Notes under the pieces: generated by a model
Told to the model about the DNA's origin: nothing
Seen by the model: only the letters and a program-made list of their open reading frames with translations
The model's database searches: none
Program-made: the position numbers and the translations under genes
Origin: Gyrodactylus bullatarudis
Lineage: Eukaryota; Platyhelminthes; Monogenea; Gyrodactylidea; Gyrodactylidae
NCBI GenBank assembly: GCA_012064415.1
Contig: SSNU01000234.1
Location: 523,088-587,087 of the forward strand
Direction of reading: 5' to 3'
DNA: 64,000 nucleotides
Part shown: positions 1-12,300 of the stretch, piece by piece
Layout of the letters: each line of letters opens with the position of its first letter
Position numbering within the stretch: position 1 is the stretch's first letter

Positions 1-539
1 GTTATGATTTCAAAAAATATGCCAATTTGAACTTCTATTATCTTTGAAATAATAAGTCGGTAATAAAAATAATTTGGGACATTTGGAGCGTTTAAAATCA
101 TTTAGCAGAACATCAAAAATCTACTATAAACTGGAATACCAAAGATTTTGTCTTGAATTTAACCCTCAATCTCGAATTAAAGAGGATGAAAATTCTCATG
201 TGACATTTCCTACTGACATTTCCCGAAATCATTTGCTTATCGAGAATTAACTTGTCTAAGAGAGTAACAAAAGTGTAAGTGGGAACTTTTTCTTAGCACT
301 AATGATCTTCTAAATTAGAGGTAAAGTTGGTTGAGATGTTGTTGGGAATCGATGATTTCTACATGCGAATATCAGGATCTCGAGTAGAAAAGAAACTGAA
401 AACTGACCACTTTTCTGAAAGAAAAACTTTTGAATGAACTGTGACTTATCAAATTAAATTTTTTTAATATAAAAAATAATAAATATAAAACGCACTCAGA
501 GAAAAAAGTGTTTTAGTCATCTATCGAAATATCGAATTT

Positions 540-1545
540 TGAGTTTTTTGTTAGAAAATAAATCTGTATTGATAGAATGGGTAATATGTACAATATAATA
601 ATATAGAAATTAGTAATCTGGATTACATTGAATCATGGATGTAAGTATATAAATTTTTTTTCTTTTTTTTTGGGAAATATGTCTATATTGGAATGGTTAT
701 TATAATAGAGTTAGATGGTTGAGATAATGAAATTTATATAAATGTTGTTATATAAAATTATAGGTAAATCTAATAAGTGATTCATCGATCATTCTGGTTT
801 TTAGTGAAGGTCTGGATACAAGAGAGTTTTAGTATAATCTAGTTTATTTCGAATATGTTGCATTATAGATTTTAGACTCTTAGGGTTATCACAGTCATAG
901 ATTTTAAATTTATCGTTAATTAATTCATGAGAAGAGAGAAGAAAGGATTTTTTGTAAGATTGGTGTCTGAAATTGTAGTTATGCTCGATCGGAGAAGAGG
1001 TTAGTAACATTCGAGAGTTATAGGATTCTAAAAAGGGATAAAGCCAATATAGAAAACTACTTTGTATTTTTTCAATCTCTCGTGCCTGAGAATTAGTTAA
1101 GTTTACTAGAAAAGTTGAGTTGTAATCAATTAATGGCAATACAAGAGATTTATAGGCCTTAAGTCTTAGGTTTAAAGATTTTGATAATTTTAATATAGTA
1201 ATAATTGAGTATTTAATTTTAGATAACTGGAAAAACGGATCTATTTTTAATTTTTTATTAATACCGAAGCCCAAGTTACAAGTGAAGGAGACAAATTCTC
1301 CTGGAAGTAGATGAGATTTCATGAGTCTCTCTTGCAGGGAGACCGGATGGGAGCATAATTTTGCATTTGTCTCTGTTAATATAGAGCCCCATGGCCTCAA
1401 GGGAATCTTTAAGGAGAGAGAAGTTGTAGTTGATTTTAATAATGTCAAATGAATTTTTTACATTAAAGACGAATTTAATATCGTCAGCAAATTTAACGAG
1501 GATACCCTCACAATCCTCGGGTGCTGAATGTCAGCGAAGCAAATA
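540..1545 (-). mobile_element. LINE (non-LTR) reverse transcriptase fragment and 3' tail
   Basis: On the minus strand 1510-1390 encodes GILVKFADDIKFVFN, the FADD version of the catalytic Y/FxDD box, followed by INRDKCKIMLPSG. A frame change near 1380 leads into a thumb/connection region (LRLKAYKSLVLPLIDYNSTF, a common pattern of jockey/CR1-like LINEs), ending SLKSIMQHIRNKLDYTKTLL and a stop at 801. The A/T-rich 3' tail continues to about 540. Frameshifts make it a dead 5'-truncated copy. Confidence 0.75.
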
Positions 1546-1589
1546 TTAAAGAGAACAGTAAAAGTGGTCAAGAAATCGAATAATTTTAT

Positions 1590-1890
1590 TCCTGGTGATG
1601 AGTTGGAACTCATTATGAGGATTTGAAGACAAGACGAATAATATCATTAGTGATAAAGCTTTTATTTCGTCAGACTCTTACACCGGCTTGATTTATATAT
1701 TAGATAAATTAACAAAATTTGCATCCTCTTATTGGCTGGTTTGGAAACGTTTATTGGGAGGGAGTGATGTTTCTCTTTTGTTAGTGAGCAGTTACGTATT
1801 TGGTCTTGTTTTATGTATGGATCAATTAGTAACTGCCCACTTTCTCTTCTCCTCTTGCTGATTGTTTTGCAGCTTGCATTGAATACTGTT
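1590..1890 (-). repeat. LTR-like promoter/leader repeat, copy 1
   Basis: Shares with 53395-53700 a long stretch: a coding-like block (RRRESGQLLIDPYIK), CCAAT, a TATATAAAT box, GAGTCTGACGAGATCCGGCG-like start region, AATAAAAGCTTTATCACTAA, and CTCATAATGAGTTCC. The layout (CCAAT, TATA, start site, AATAAA, leader, ATG) is that of an LTR with its leader. It directly follows the gene Y exon duplicate. Confidence 0.6.
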
Positions 1891-2106
1891 TTCGAGTTGC
1901 TAATTATGGGTTGAGATCTAATTTGATTATCAACTTCCGATGATTTCTCGTTTTTGGTACTTGATGTCTCATCCACATATGTTGCTGGGGCGGTGATATT
2001 GCTGCCAATTAGCTGATTAGTAGTTTCCACTACTTTCTCGTTGGTTTCACTATGGGTTGCTGTGAATGATTTTAGTTTCAATAGATAGAGCACGAAAACT
2101 TACATC

Positions 2107-2432
2107 AATTTGAGTACAGAGTTGAAGGAATTTCGCGTAGAATGGATCGTCCGGGTTGGGTATTCCAGTTGAGATACTAACAGTCACGTGGTGCAGGAAA
2201 TCAGATGGATATGTTGCCTCTTTCCGGCTTACTGCAATACGAGTCTCATCAGGTAAGATGAATTCACTGTTATACTGACGTAGTATCCTCTTCCCGAGAA
2301 CACTCGTTGAGGAGACAGTCTCTGAGGTGACTTCTTTGAACGAGAGGTCCTTGTCTACCACTAAGTTGGTCTGATTCGACTCTTCAGGATAGTGCTTCTC
2401 GATCGCATTTGATGCCATTGGGTTATGGAGTG
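2107..2432 (-). pseudogene. Perfect partial duplicate of gene Y exon 1
   Basis: The block 2107-2432 matches 4211-4536 base for base by eye (326 bp, direct orientation, 2104 bp apart). It carries the start codon (2418) and the first 104 codons plus 14 bp of 5' leader. At its 3' edge the copy meets new sequence with a good donor (GAT|GTAAGT) at once; read through, the ORF ends after 122 codons. No partner for exon 2 of gene Y lies downstream: the next sequence is an LTR-like repeat (1590-1890). It may be a truncated duplicate or an alternative first exon, since TATA (2549-2541) and CCAAT-like motifs lie upstream of it on the minus strand. Confidence 0.55.
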
Positions 2433-2580
2433 TTCAAATTTTCATTATGATCGAATTTTGTATCATGACTTAAGAGGGAATTAGACAGTTTCTCACCCTC
2501 CCATTGGTTCGAAATAAGGCTGATTTAGGTATATAAGCAAGGCCTATATATATACTATGCCCCTCAAGAAAGAAAACGGT
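2433..2580 (-). promoter_or_regulatory. Promoter-like region upstream of the exon-1 duplicate
   Basis: On the minus strand it reads, towards the duplicated exon, a TATATATA run and a TATATACC box (about 2574-2541), then GAACCAATGGGAGGG (about 2514-2500), then the exon. TATA and CCAAT motifs arise easily in AT-rich DNA, so this is only suggestive. Confidence 0.25.
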
Positions 2581-3177
2581 CCCTCACCTGTATTATGATC
2601 CTTCTCAAAAAAATCATAAAATTGAAGAACGTGTAGTGAAAATAAATCTGTGAAGAATTCTCAATATTTTAATTAGAATTTGATTATGTGTAAAATATAA
2701 AAGAAGTGTAGTCAAAATTGGTTGAAAAAGGTTTAACTAAATTATGTGTGAAAAGTATGACAGCATGATTAAAAGAAGACTTTTGAATAAAATAAAATCT
2801 CATTGTTTGAGATAATTCCCATTTTCACTAGTGATTTCCGTCCATTCCCTGATTTCCCATATTCACGGTAACATTATATACATGATATATTCAGTATATA
2901 TTATGTACTATGAATTGAATATATCCGTGTAAGTTGAACATACAATATCGTATTATTCCACAAAACACTTGACTACTAAGCAAATAGTATTGTTGCTATT
3001 CCTTAGGACTATATAGTTTGTGCCTCGAGCAGGAAGTGTCAATCCAATAGTAGAAATCACAATAAGTTTCCTGATAATTATGAGATTGTTAAAAAAGTCA
3101 CATATGTCGTGAGCTGGTTTGATAAAATTTGTGTATTTCATTAGAACTCATGCTTGTACAAAAATTGAAAATCTCTG

Positions 3178-4522
3178 TTAATCACTTGAGATGACAGTAC
3201 TGGTGGTTTTAATGGACTCAGTCTCTGAATCTCTCCTACTAAGGCCAATTGTCCTCACATAAGGCTGACCAGCAATGTCCACCACGGTCTTGTAATTCTT
3301 TTTCCTCTCGACACGTTCCATTTGATAGCCGGATGGATTGTTCCGGCAATTGGCCTCAAGTTGTCGTAACAATTCACCCTCTGAGCTAGTGTCACATTCT
3401 AGAATTGAAGCGGCCCAAGCATCATCGTCAATGTAGTCTGAGATCTTGAGGCCTGGATTCTGGAGGTAATTATTCCCCATCAGCCTCAAGGATTCCTTTC
3501 CATGGATTGTATTCAAGGAATCTCTGTGTTTGTCACTCTAAAGTTTCAGAATAGATTTATAAGATATATATTCAGCTCAACTCATAAATAAACATTGGAA
3601 AAATGATAATTTGAAAATTCCCACAATAATGACTAATTATTGTGAAATTCTATAGTCATATTCAAATAATTTATCTAATTTTGAAGCTATTATTTCGTAG
3701 TCAACAAAAATTTTTGGTAAATTTTCGAAATTCAAAAAATGGCCCAACTTTGACCAAAAGTGTTTCCATGTTAACAACTTGTGAGCTAATTTTAACATGG
3801 AGTTAAAAATATATTTTTTTATTAGTCGCCATTCGGAGAAAAGTATTGAGTTTTTTGAAAAAATAGTGAATATTCAACTTCATGTCGACTAGCTTCATTC
3901 ACAACTAGAAATTGACCACCGATTCTCCAAAAGAAGGTTTACACAAACGATCTGTCTTAACTCAAAAAACTAATCATTAGTAATAAAACTAGTTTGGGTA
4001 CTGCCCTTGTATTGTAAGAGAATAATGATTATTTTGAGGTCATCATTGATTCTTTTCATGTTTCCATATAAAATTACTCACTACAACATTACTCTGATCG
4101 ATATTGTTATTGTCAACCTTTTTACTGCTGATTATTTCTTCATCGGTAGTCTCACCGGCCGTAGTTGTTGAAGTGCAGGTATCTGTTGTTACAGTACCAG
4201 AGTCATTATTAATTTGAGTACAGAGTTGAAGGAATTTCGCGTAGAATGGATCGTCCGGGTTGGGTATTCCAGTTGAGATACTAACAGTCACGTGGTGCAG
4301 GAAATCAGATGGATATGTTGCCTCTTTCCGGCTTACTGCAATACGAGTCTCATCAGGTAAGATGAATTCACTGTTATACTGACGTAGTATCCTCTTCCCG
4401 AGAACACTCGTTGAGGAGACAGTCTCTGAGGTGACTTCTTTGAACGAGAGGTCCTTGTCTACCACTAAGTTGGTCTGATTCGACTCTTCAGGATAGTGCT
4501 TCTCGATCGCATTTGATGCCAT
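3178..4522 (-). CDS. Gene Y, unrecognised two-exon protein of about 266 aa
   Basis: Exon 1 is 4522-4082 (start ATG at 4522, donor GTGAGT, phase 0); exon 2 is 3537-3178 (acceptor TTTAG, stop TAA). The protein starts MASNAIEKHYPEESNQTNL. Residues 40-105 look folded (RQYNSEFILPDETRIAVS, FLHHVTVSISTG). Residues 108-150 are Thr/Asp/Asn-rich linker. The C-terminal part has an acidic patch (DYIDDDAWAASILECD) and ends Ser/Thr-rich. There is no signal peptide or membrane segment. Base composition of the coding exons is clearly less AT-rich than the flanks, which supports real coding. An inverted CCAAT (GATTGG) lies at 4627. The first 326 bp of the transcript side are duplicated perfectly at 2107-2432. 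I do not recognise the family. Confidence 0.62.
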
Positions 4523-4536
4523 TGGGTTATGGAGTG
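4211..4536 (-). repeat. Second arm of the 326-bp direct duplication (gene Y exon 1)
   Basis: This is the copy inside the intact gene Y model. Sequence identity to 2107-2432 appears complete, while the flanks on both sides differ immediately (TTCAAATT against ATTGCCAT on the 5' side). Confidence 0.85.
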
Positions 4537-5539
4537 ATTGCCATATGTAAATTTAAAATTTACTAATAATACATTAACATCGTTGAAGAGAAACTATTTG
4601 TATTACTTTGAAAAGACTCCTCTCTGATTGGCTAGTTCACAAAGTATCTTTTATTGGCTTATTTTTACTATGCAATTGTACAAAGATGAAATTCATATCT
4701 TTTCCTATGAATTATTTCAAATAAGAGGAGAATAGTATAGTTCCGAGTAGTATATAAAATAGTACTTTCTATGAATGTTTTAACATCCCATATACATATT
4801 TTGTGTAAATAATAATACAATACAATAGTGTAATAGACATATTCTAACGTGAAACAGCTGTAAAATTAGGGATTGTTCCTACTATCGAGAAAATAAATAC
4901 AAATCAATCTTATGATATAATCTTGAGAATTAACTCAAAATCAAGTAGACTGATAAATGAAAATCTCTTCGTGTGATTGATAGAGAAGTCAATTTCTTTT
5001 CTTACTCATAAAAATAGAATGAAAATTGTATTAGTTTTCAATTTAATCTCTTATACTTTTGGATACATCATCTTTTCAGAGCAAAAAATTGTTAATTGAC
5101 ACTTAGAGACCTAGAGAATTTCTTTTGCTGATAATGAACATTTAATTCTTTCAAAAAACCTAACTTTAGGGGAGATATTGGCCCAAAAATGGCAATTTTT
5201 AGATCCTCAAACTGGCTGAATTCTACGAGTATGGTTTTTTCTTTCATATCTTTGAGTGGATTCTCAAAAAAACGTTCGTTATATTTTGCTTGAAAAATTT
5301 TATATTTAAATTGTGATAACTTCTCAATTAATCAAGGAAACTTGATAACTAATAGTTCATTAAAAAGAATATTAGTTCTACTTTCAGCTTGCTACCTAAT
5401 TATCAGTGACTATGCTGTCTTCTGGCTTGCATAAAAAGAAATCTATCTGTAGAAAAATAGAAGGAAGAGAATGGATTAGTATTTCTTGAAAAAATAAGTG
5501 TTTTAAAAATTAAAATCAGAATTATTGAAGTGATAACTC

Positions 5540-6115
5540 TGAAAATTTATTTTTCGAATTCAATTATGCCAATAAGTTGTGGAAACTTGAAAAATTTTTC
5601 TGGAAATATTCAATCTAACCAAATAAGGCCGTTTTTCGAATTTCGCAAATGCACCACTTTTTCAACTTTCGATTTCAAATTTTTTATCGATTTCAAAGAT
5701 TTGAAGTAGTTAAATGCAGATATTCGAGATGGGCATTAGAAGAAGAATTCGAATTGGTCCGTGGAGGTAGAAAGGAACCTACATTATTCAAGAAAAGGTT
5801 TTAAATTTTGGACCTTCGCGGTTATCAATAAAATCCAGTATTTTGACTTCCCACGACAATCAGGAATTTCTGTGAATTTCCGCCGCTGAATTCGTATTTT
5901 TCGTCTAATGTTAGTCCCAAATATCAGCATATTACTGCTTCAAGTCTTTGAAATCGATAAAAATTTTGAGCTCAAAAGTTGAAATTTGGTGCATTTTCGA
6001 AATTCAAAAGAACGGCCTAATTTTGGCCAGATTCAATTTTTTCAGAAATTTTTTTTCAAATTTCCACAATTTATTGTCATATTTCAATATGAAATTTGAA
6101 AAATAAATGACTTTA
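5540..6115. mobile_element. Foldback element family A, both ends trimmed
   Basis: TTTTTCGAATTCAATTATGC on the left mirrors the AAATTTGAAAAATAAATGAC end; inner GGCCGTTTTTCGAATTTCG and GAAATTCAAAAGAACGGCC are also mirrored. Intergenic, between gene Y and the end of the TEX14-like gene. Confidence 0.6.
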
Positions 6116-8619
6116 TGAAGAAAAACTTTTTGTATAAAAAAGTAAATTGATACATACTAGAAATCAGACAAGCAAGTTTCATTTCCACAAGAGAGTCTAA
6201 TAATATTCAACTAACGGTGGTAGATGTAGACACTAACGTCTAGGTGTGAGAAGAGATTGTATCAACCAATGACCACACTTTTCTGTACTACGTTGATTGT
6301 CCAAAAACACTGTATAAATTCTACATTTTAAATTATTATTAAATAAACTAACACAGAGATCTGTTATGCTCACGTTATTTTAGCCTAAAGATACGGGTGT
6401 AAAACTTGAAATCTGTCGGAAATTCTGAACTACGATCTACTATTTTTCCAAGTTAACTAAATGTTACAATTCATGAAAGGAGAGTAGAGCCTTATGAGAA
6501 TTTAGAAATAAAGTTTCGCTCTTATTCTACAAGAACTCTAACCCCTTCGATCCCAGAGGTCGTATACGACCACTCAATCAACTATTTTAGACGATGTCTG
6601 ATTTCTTATTGGTTTGAAGGGGTTAAATTCAAATGAGTCCATTACCTGTAATTGATATAAATAAAGTTGGGAATTTTTTTTATCTCACTTTTTTATCAAG
6701 AAATCGGATACGATAACTCGAGATAATTTTCATACAAATTGGTTTTCCCCAATGAACTTTAATCAAAAATTATTTTCTCAGCAATACTTTCCAAAAGATC
6801 AAAATAAAAATTTTTCGAACCTCTTTCTTGAAAATGAGGGAATTTTAATGATTCGAAAAATTCGGGTCTGTTTAAAAATAATTTAAAGGTTCTACAATCG
6901 ACTTCCTTGTCCTATTTTTAGCCTTCATGTGACCAACCTCAAAGTCTTTAGTTGGCTAAAATCATGGACTTCCAAATTTATATTAAAAAAAAACCATTTT
7001 TAATTCAAATATTCGAATTTTCCAAGTATGAGAGTGAGATTCGAAAATTATGATCGAATAAAAATTCCCCTTCCAAGAAAGTTTTCTTGTACTTTTTTCC
7101 AATGGTGAGTATTTCCTCTCTTCTTTCATTTGGAGTGAACAAGAAGAAAACTGATGAAATTACTCAACAAGCACCATTCCTTTCCTCCAAGTGTAATGCT
7201 TTATTATTATTCAACTACTAAAGTTGTGGAGTACTCTTCCCTACACTTCCTTCACCAGTCTACATCAGGAAAGAGAAGTATTGTGTGTGTGTTCAGCTGT
7301 TCTCCTCCCCTTTTTTGTTCTCCACAGAGGAAATATCTTTCAGAATAATATCTTTCCAAGAATAGTTCATAGAGTAAACACATGGTTATACAAGAACAGA
7401 CCGATCCACCCCCTGTACTCCAGTTCAAGTTAAAAGATGGAAAGAACGGAATCGATAAGTCTCTCTGCAATTATATAAACCAAAATTACAGATATTAAAT
7501 ATTCCTCTTTTGACCAAGGTTTCCGTACTACTGTATTCCCCCTCACCCTAAATATAAAACTGATTTTTGATAAGCACCAAGAACATAATAGGTCGTGAAA
7601 TGAAGGATTAAGGACACATCAGAGAATCTTTCAATTGAGATGAAAAAGAAGAAACAAAAAGAATTGCCAAAATCTTACTGAACTTGAATTCAGCTGTTGG
7701 ACTTGTTTTAAATCTACAAAATGATCTTTTGACGATATTTTACTACTCATCTTCTCTTGAAGGTTTCATGAAAAAATAAAGGCTCTACAGGTAAAATCCA
7801 TCTGCAAATATACCCTCCTTGAATGACACTTTACCTTGAAATTATAGTTGAAATTTTAAAAAGTCTGTTGTTATTCAGGACTATTTTAGTTTTTACATGT
7901 ATTTAAAACAATTTTCGTTGCAAAATGCATCAATTTTATCAAGGGGTGAAAGTTTTAATTTTTGCCTTTGTATAGAAAACTAAGCTCACTACTTCTAAGT
8001 AGCAAGTATTTTTTTAAAAACAAGAGTTCGTAGTATTTTGAAATGATTCAAAATAAATATTATACAGTGTCTAGGAATGGCCCTGAGTTAAAAAGACATG
8101 AGCAGTGCTATCAAAAACAGCTTCAAATTAAATATCGTTCAGGACAGGAAAGACTAACCAAAGATTTCGGCTATTAAATTCAATAAAATAAATAATTAAA
8201 AAAAATTTTGCATTACAAAAAAACAAAAAAGTGAGTTAAACTTCAGGGGTCCTCAAAATATCATTAAGGCCATATGTGCTCAATACGGATATTTTATGAA
8301 AATTAGTAAATTTTTTCCTAGCGTCAATTCGATAGAACTTTAACTAGTCGGTTCTAATGATGCATAACGCTAGTAGGTTCTGATAAAGTCCTAGGGGTTA
8401 AATTAGAGAACAGTTGCACCCTTTTATTTCTCTCTAAGTTTACTTTGAATCGTGTCTCACCGCAAGGGATTCGTTTTCATTTCAACGATGTTAAAAAGCC
8501 CTTAGTGTCTTTGTCTTTCAGAAAAATTACTGCAAAACAAGAGGGGGCAAATGTTTTATAGATTAGCCATTAAAACTGGTGCAAATATATCATCTCTGTT
8601 CATGTCTCAACCATTCATA

Positions 8620-8760
8620 GGTGCTCAACAAAAAACGAAAACGGAAGAGACAGTGGGCAGTTACAGATTGACAGTTTTTTACAACGACAAAAGTAATCAA
8701 ACGGTCGAGAGCTATGTCTCTAACTCCCCTCCCCCTATTTTACTAGATTCACTATAAAAC
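8620..8760 (+). repeat. Partial LTR-like repeat
   Basis: GAAGAGACAGTGGGCAGTTA and the CTCCCCTCCCCC tract match the 5' coding-like block of copies 1 and 7 (GTGGACAGTTAC, CCCTCCCTCCCC). The TATA and start-site parts are not present. Confidence 0.3.
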
Positions 8761-9305
8761 TGAACCATTGCAAGGTTGATTATAATAATTATTATTACTA
8801 GCATTTATATGCTAACCGACGAAATATAACGTTTATCACTCCAATATACACTTGTTGTTCTCTAAGCCTTCCAAATGAGTTGAAAATCTAACTCAAAAGT
8901 TTATATCTCTTCCGTATATTCTACCAATAAGAAGAGCTTCTTTTACGAGTGAGGTTTGGGGTATGGTTGGCTTATAAAAGGAAAAATGTATCATATCATT
9001 ATTATTATTATTTTGTATTACAACAGCAATGAATGTATAATAAGTATAATCAAAAGTTTTTATTTTTATTTTGCTATGGCATTTCAGTCTATGAAGAACA
9101 TTCGAAAGCAACTTCTATCCACTCCAAATGTTGGATGGATCCATTTATGTTCTGTAATTTATTGCTCCCTCATTTTTGTGTTACTACTAATAATTAATTG
9201 AAAGTTATTAAAAAAAAATAAATAATACTACTGCTATTAACTCAAATAGTAATAGCAAACAAGATTGGAGACTGAATCAACAAAAAACTAAACAAGAAGA
9301 ATTTT

Positions 9306-12300
9306 TCAATAAGATTTAAATGGCGCTCTCTTATGATTGAGGATGGGCGTGAATTTTAGATTCTTCAATTGTTCCCATCGGTTGTTGTTGTTGTTGTTAG
9401 CCATTAGTCCATTGTTATTCTGCATGTTCATGGGTTGGAAGGAATTGTAAAAGGCTGGTGAAACGCCGTTATTACCACTCATATTATTTGTTGGCGTAAG
9501 GGGATTTGAGTTGTTATGGATTTGGTGTTTATGATCGGCGGGTGATTGATTTGAGCCTTGGAATGTGGGCTGATCCATCATTAAGGGATCTTGTGTTGTG
9601 TTATATCTGTTTGAGGGTCCCTGAAACCAGACAGGACGGTTCTTACTATGATGATTTGGCTGCCAACTAGAGGAGCGTACACGATCTGAGGGATCATGCA
9701 TCATCTGGTTGCCTCTAGAAGCTGAAATATTCTTTCCCTGATGGTGGTTTGGATGGTTAGGCGACTGTTGATTCTGGGGATTATTATAAAAGAGATCAGA
9801 GCGTGATTGATGGCCCATATTTTGTTGGTTTGGCTGATTCATTCCATTTGTCATCTGTTAAATTGACATTTTTTAGTGATTAGCGATAAGTAATCATGCT
9901 ATCTAAAGGTTTATTAGAGTTTATTACAATTTTTTCCTAGAGAGAGAGTTTATATCAAACCACGAGAATTATTCCAAGACCAATAGCTGAAATGTTTCTT
10001 ACTCCGAATTCTAAGCCATTTTTCTTACATTTTAAGTTTTAAAATCTGAATGACCCTTTTCACTGCTATCTGAACAAGGTATCGAACGTATATAATACAT
10101 ACAATGTGAATATTTTCCTACAAATGATAAAACTCACTGAGCAATACATTGGATTCATTTGGTTGAACTGATTCGAGTTAAGTGGATTATTAACTGAAAG
10201 AGAAGAATATATCAATTGGCAGAGAATCGGAAATTCTCAGTAAAAAATCTTTCTTTCTAATTCACCACCATACCACTTTAAATCATTAAACATTTACAGC
10301 TGAAAGTTTTGAAAAAAGGGATTTTGGCGTGAAATCTGAAATATCCATAATTTTTTCGTGTGGTGAAAATAGGCAAAAAAATCTTGAAAATATCCGAATT
10401 CTCGATCAACCTCTTTATATCAACCAATTTTAGTATCCCGATAGTATTCTAAATGTAATTTAAAAGTTGATGTGAAAGTACTATGATAATTGAGATACGA
10501 TAAAATCTATCTTGTTTACTGATAAGTAAGAAGTGGGTGTGAATTCAAAAGTACTCCTTTGTGGTCTTTATAATGAGTAGAGTATAATTATGATGATTAC
10601 TTTCCTCTTCTATTTAAATGTTCATCTTTTATTAATCGATACTAATTGAAATATATATTAGGCTAGTTGACATGACGATGAGAATTTACTTTTTTATACG
10701 AAAAACTCAATTTTTTTCTTCGAAAAGGCAGGAAAAATTTTATTTTCGAATTCAATGATGAGATATGGCAATGACTAGTGGAAATTTGAAAAAAAATTTC
10801 TGAAAAAATTGAATCTGGCCAAAATTAGGCCGTTCTTTTGAATTTCGAAAATGCACCAAATTTCAACTTTTGAGCTCAAAATTTTTATCGATTTCAAAGA
10901 CTTGAAGCAGTAATATGCTGATATTTGGGACCAACATTAGACGAAAAATACGAATTCAGCGGCGGAAATTCACAGAAATTCCTGATTATCATGGAAATAT
11001 TTGATTTTATTGATAATCACGAAGGGGAATGATCCAAAATTTAAAAGCTTAACTTCTTCTTGAATAATGTAGGTTCCTTTCTACCTCCACGGACCAATTC
11101 GAATTCTTCTTCTAATGCCCATCTCGAATATCTGCATTTAACTGCTTCAAATCTTTGAAATCGATAAAAAATTTGAAATCGAAAGTTGAAAAAGTGGTGC
11201 ATTTGCGAATTTCGAAAAACGGCCTTTTTTAAAAGAATTCTGAGGTTAAACGTTTTTCATGTGGAAAAGTTGACCAGGACTTGGGTAGAAAAGACTTTTT
11301 TTTACAAATATGCTTTCTAGGTATATGCTGAATTACTTATGTTATCAAAAGAAAATCCTGTCTAGGAAAGTGCATTCAGGGGAAATTTTCCAAATCCCGA
11401 ATACAAATAGGGTAGGTAAATTGTGTTAGGTTGAGATTCCATAAACTAGGCATAAAAATGTAGTATTCAGTGTTAATAACAATTGGTCTGTATTCCGGCA
11501 AGCGTAATAAAAGTGAATCTATATCCTCTGGATATTTGTACGATGAAACAAGCATTCGTTAGACAAACATTCAAGAGTTTATTAATTAATTCAAAGAATA
11601 ATGAAGATCCTTGAAGATCACGCGATGTGTTATATCTGGTTACAAGAGCTTGTAACAATTTCATCATCCACAGTCGAAATTGGATGCGTGTCTCAACTAA
11701 TGATTAAACTTTTTAGTCAAAGAAATTAATGGAAACTCTTTCATGAATATGATACAAAAAGGGTTCACTCTTGCTATTGATTCAGTGAATCTACTAGTAA
11801 TAGTAACAATGATTGATCGGTAAATTAGTTCAGAAACGCATGTTGAGACATGAAAAACAAATGGAGGAATTCTAGTCCATTCATATGGCTCAGTTCAGTT
11901 ATGCCAAAATATCTGATTGATTTGAATTCATGTTATCGTGTACATGATTAATAAGCAGAACAATGGAGTCAGTTCTGGACTACTTTTGAGTTCTTTTTTG
12001 TCGAACGATTATGGATTTACTCATTCACAAAAGGAGATCACGGCTAAGCATTTTGATCCCTTTCATAAATAAAATTGATTATAGTAGTTATTTTGAATAG
12101 TTTAAGATAAAAAGTTCAGAGCACAAACATCTCATCCCACTGAACTAGATACTTGAAAATTTCACACGAGAAAGCTTTAAATCTCAATCCTACAAACCTT
12201 AGAAATAAAATATAAAAAGAACAGTGTATGTAAAAATGGAGGACTCACAAGGCATGCAATTGTTTGTGGTCTTGAGGTTATTGGCCAGTTGGAAAAGACT

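Larger units (their letters stand above)
4537..9157. other. Intergenic region between gene Y and the TEX14-like 3' end
   Basis: AT-rich DNA with a trimmed foldback element (5540-6115), a piece of the third foldback family (5394-5495) and a partial LTR-like block (8620-8760). The short frames at 7154-7470 overlap on both strands and look fortuitous. No gene is supported. Confidence 0.6.

Noticed and set aside
7154..7470. Three overlapping short ORFs on both strands
   Set aside because: Mutually overlapping, no splice signals or homology; they arise from a locally less AT-rich stretch.
9306..9854. Asn-rich ORF as a stand-alone gene
   Set aside because: It begins right after an AG acceptor with phase matching exon 21, so it is the last exon of the TEX14-like model.
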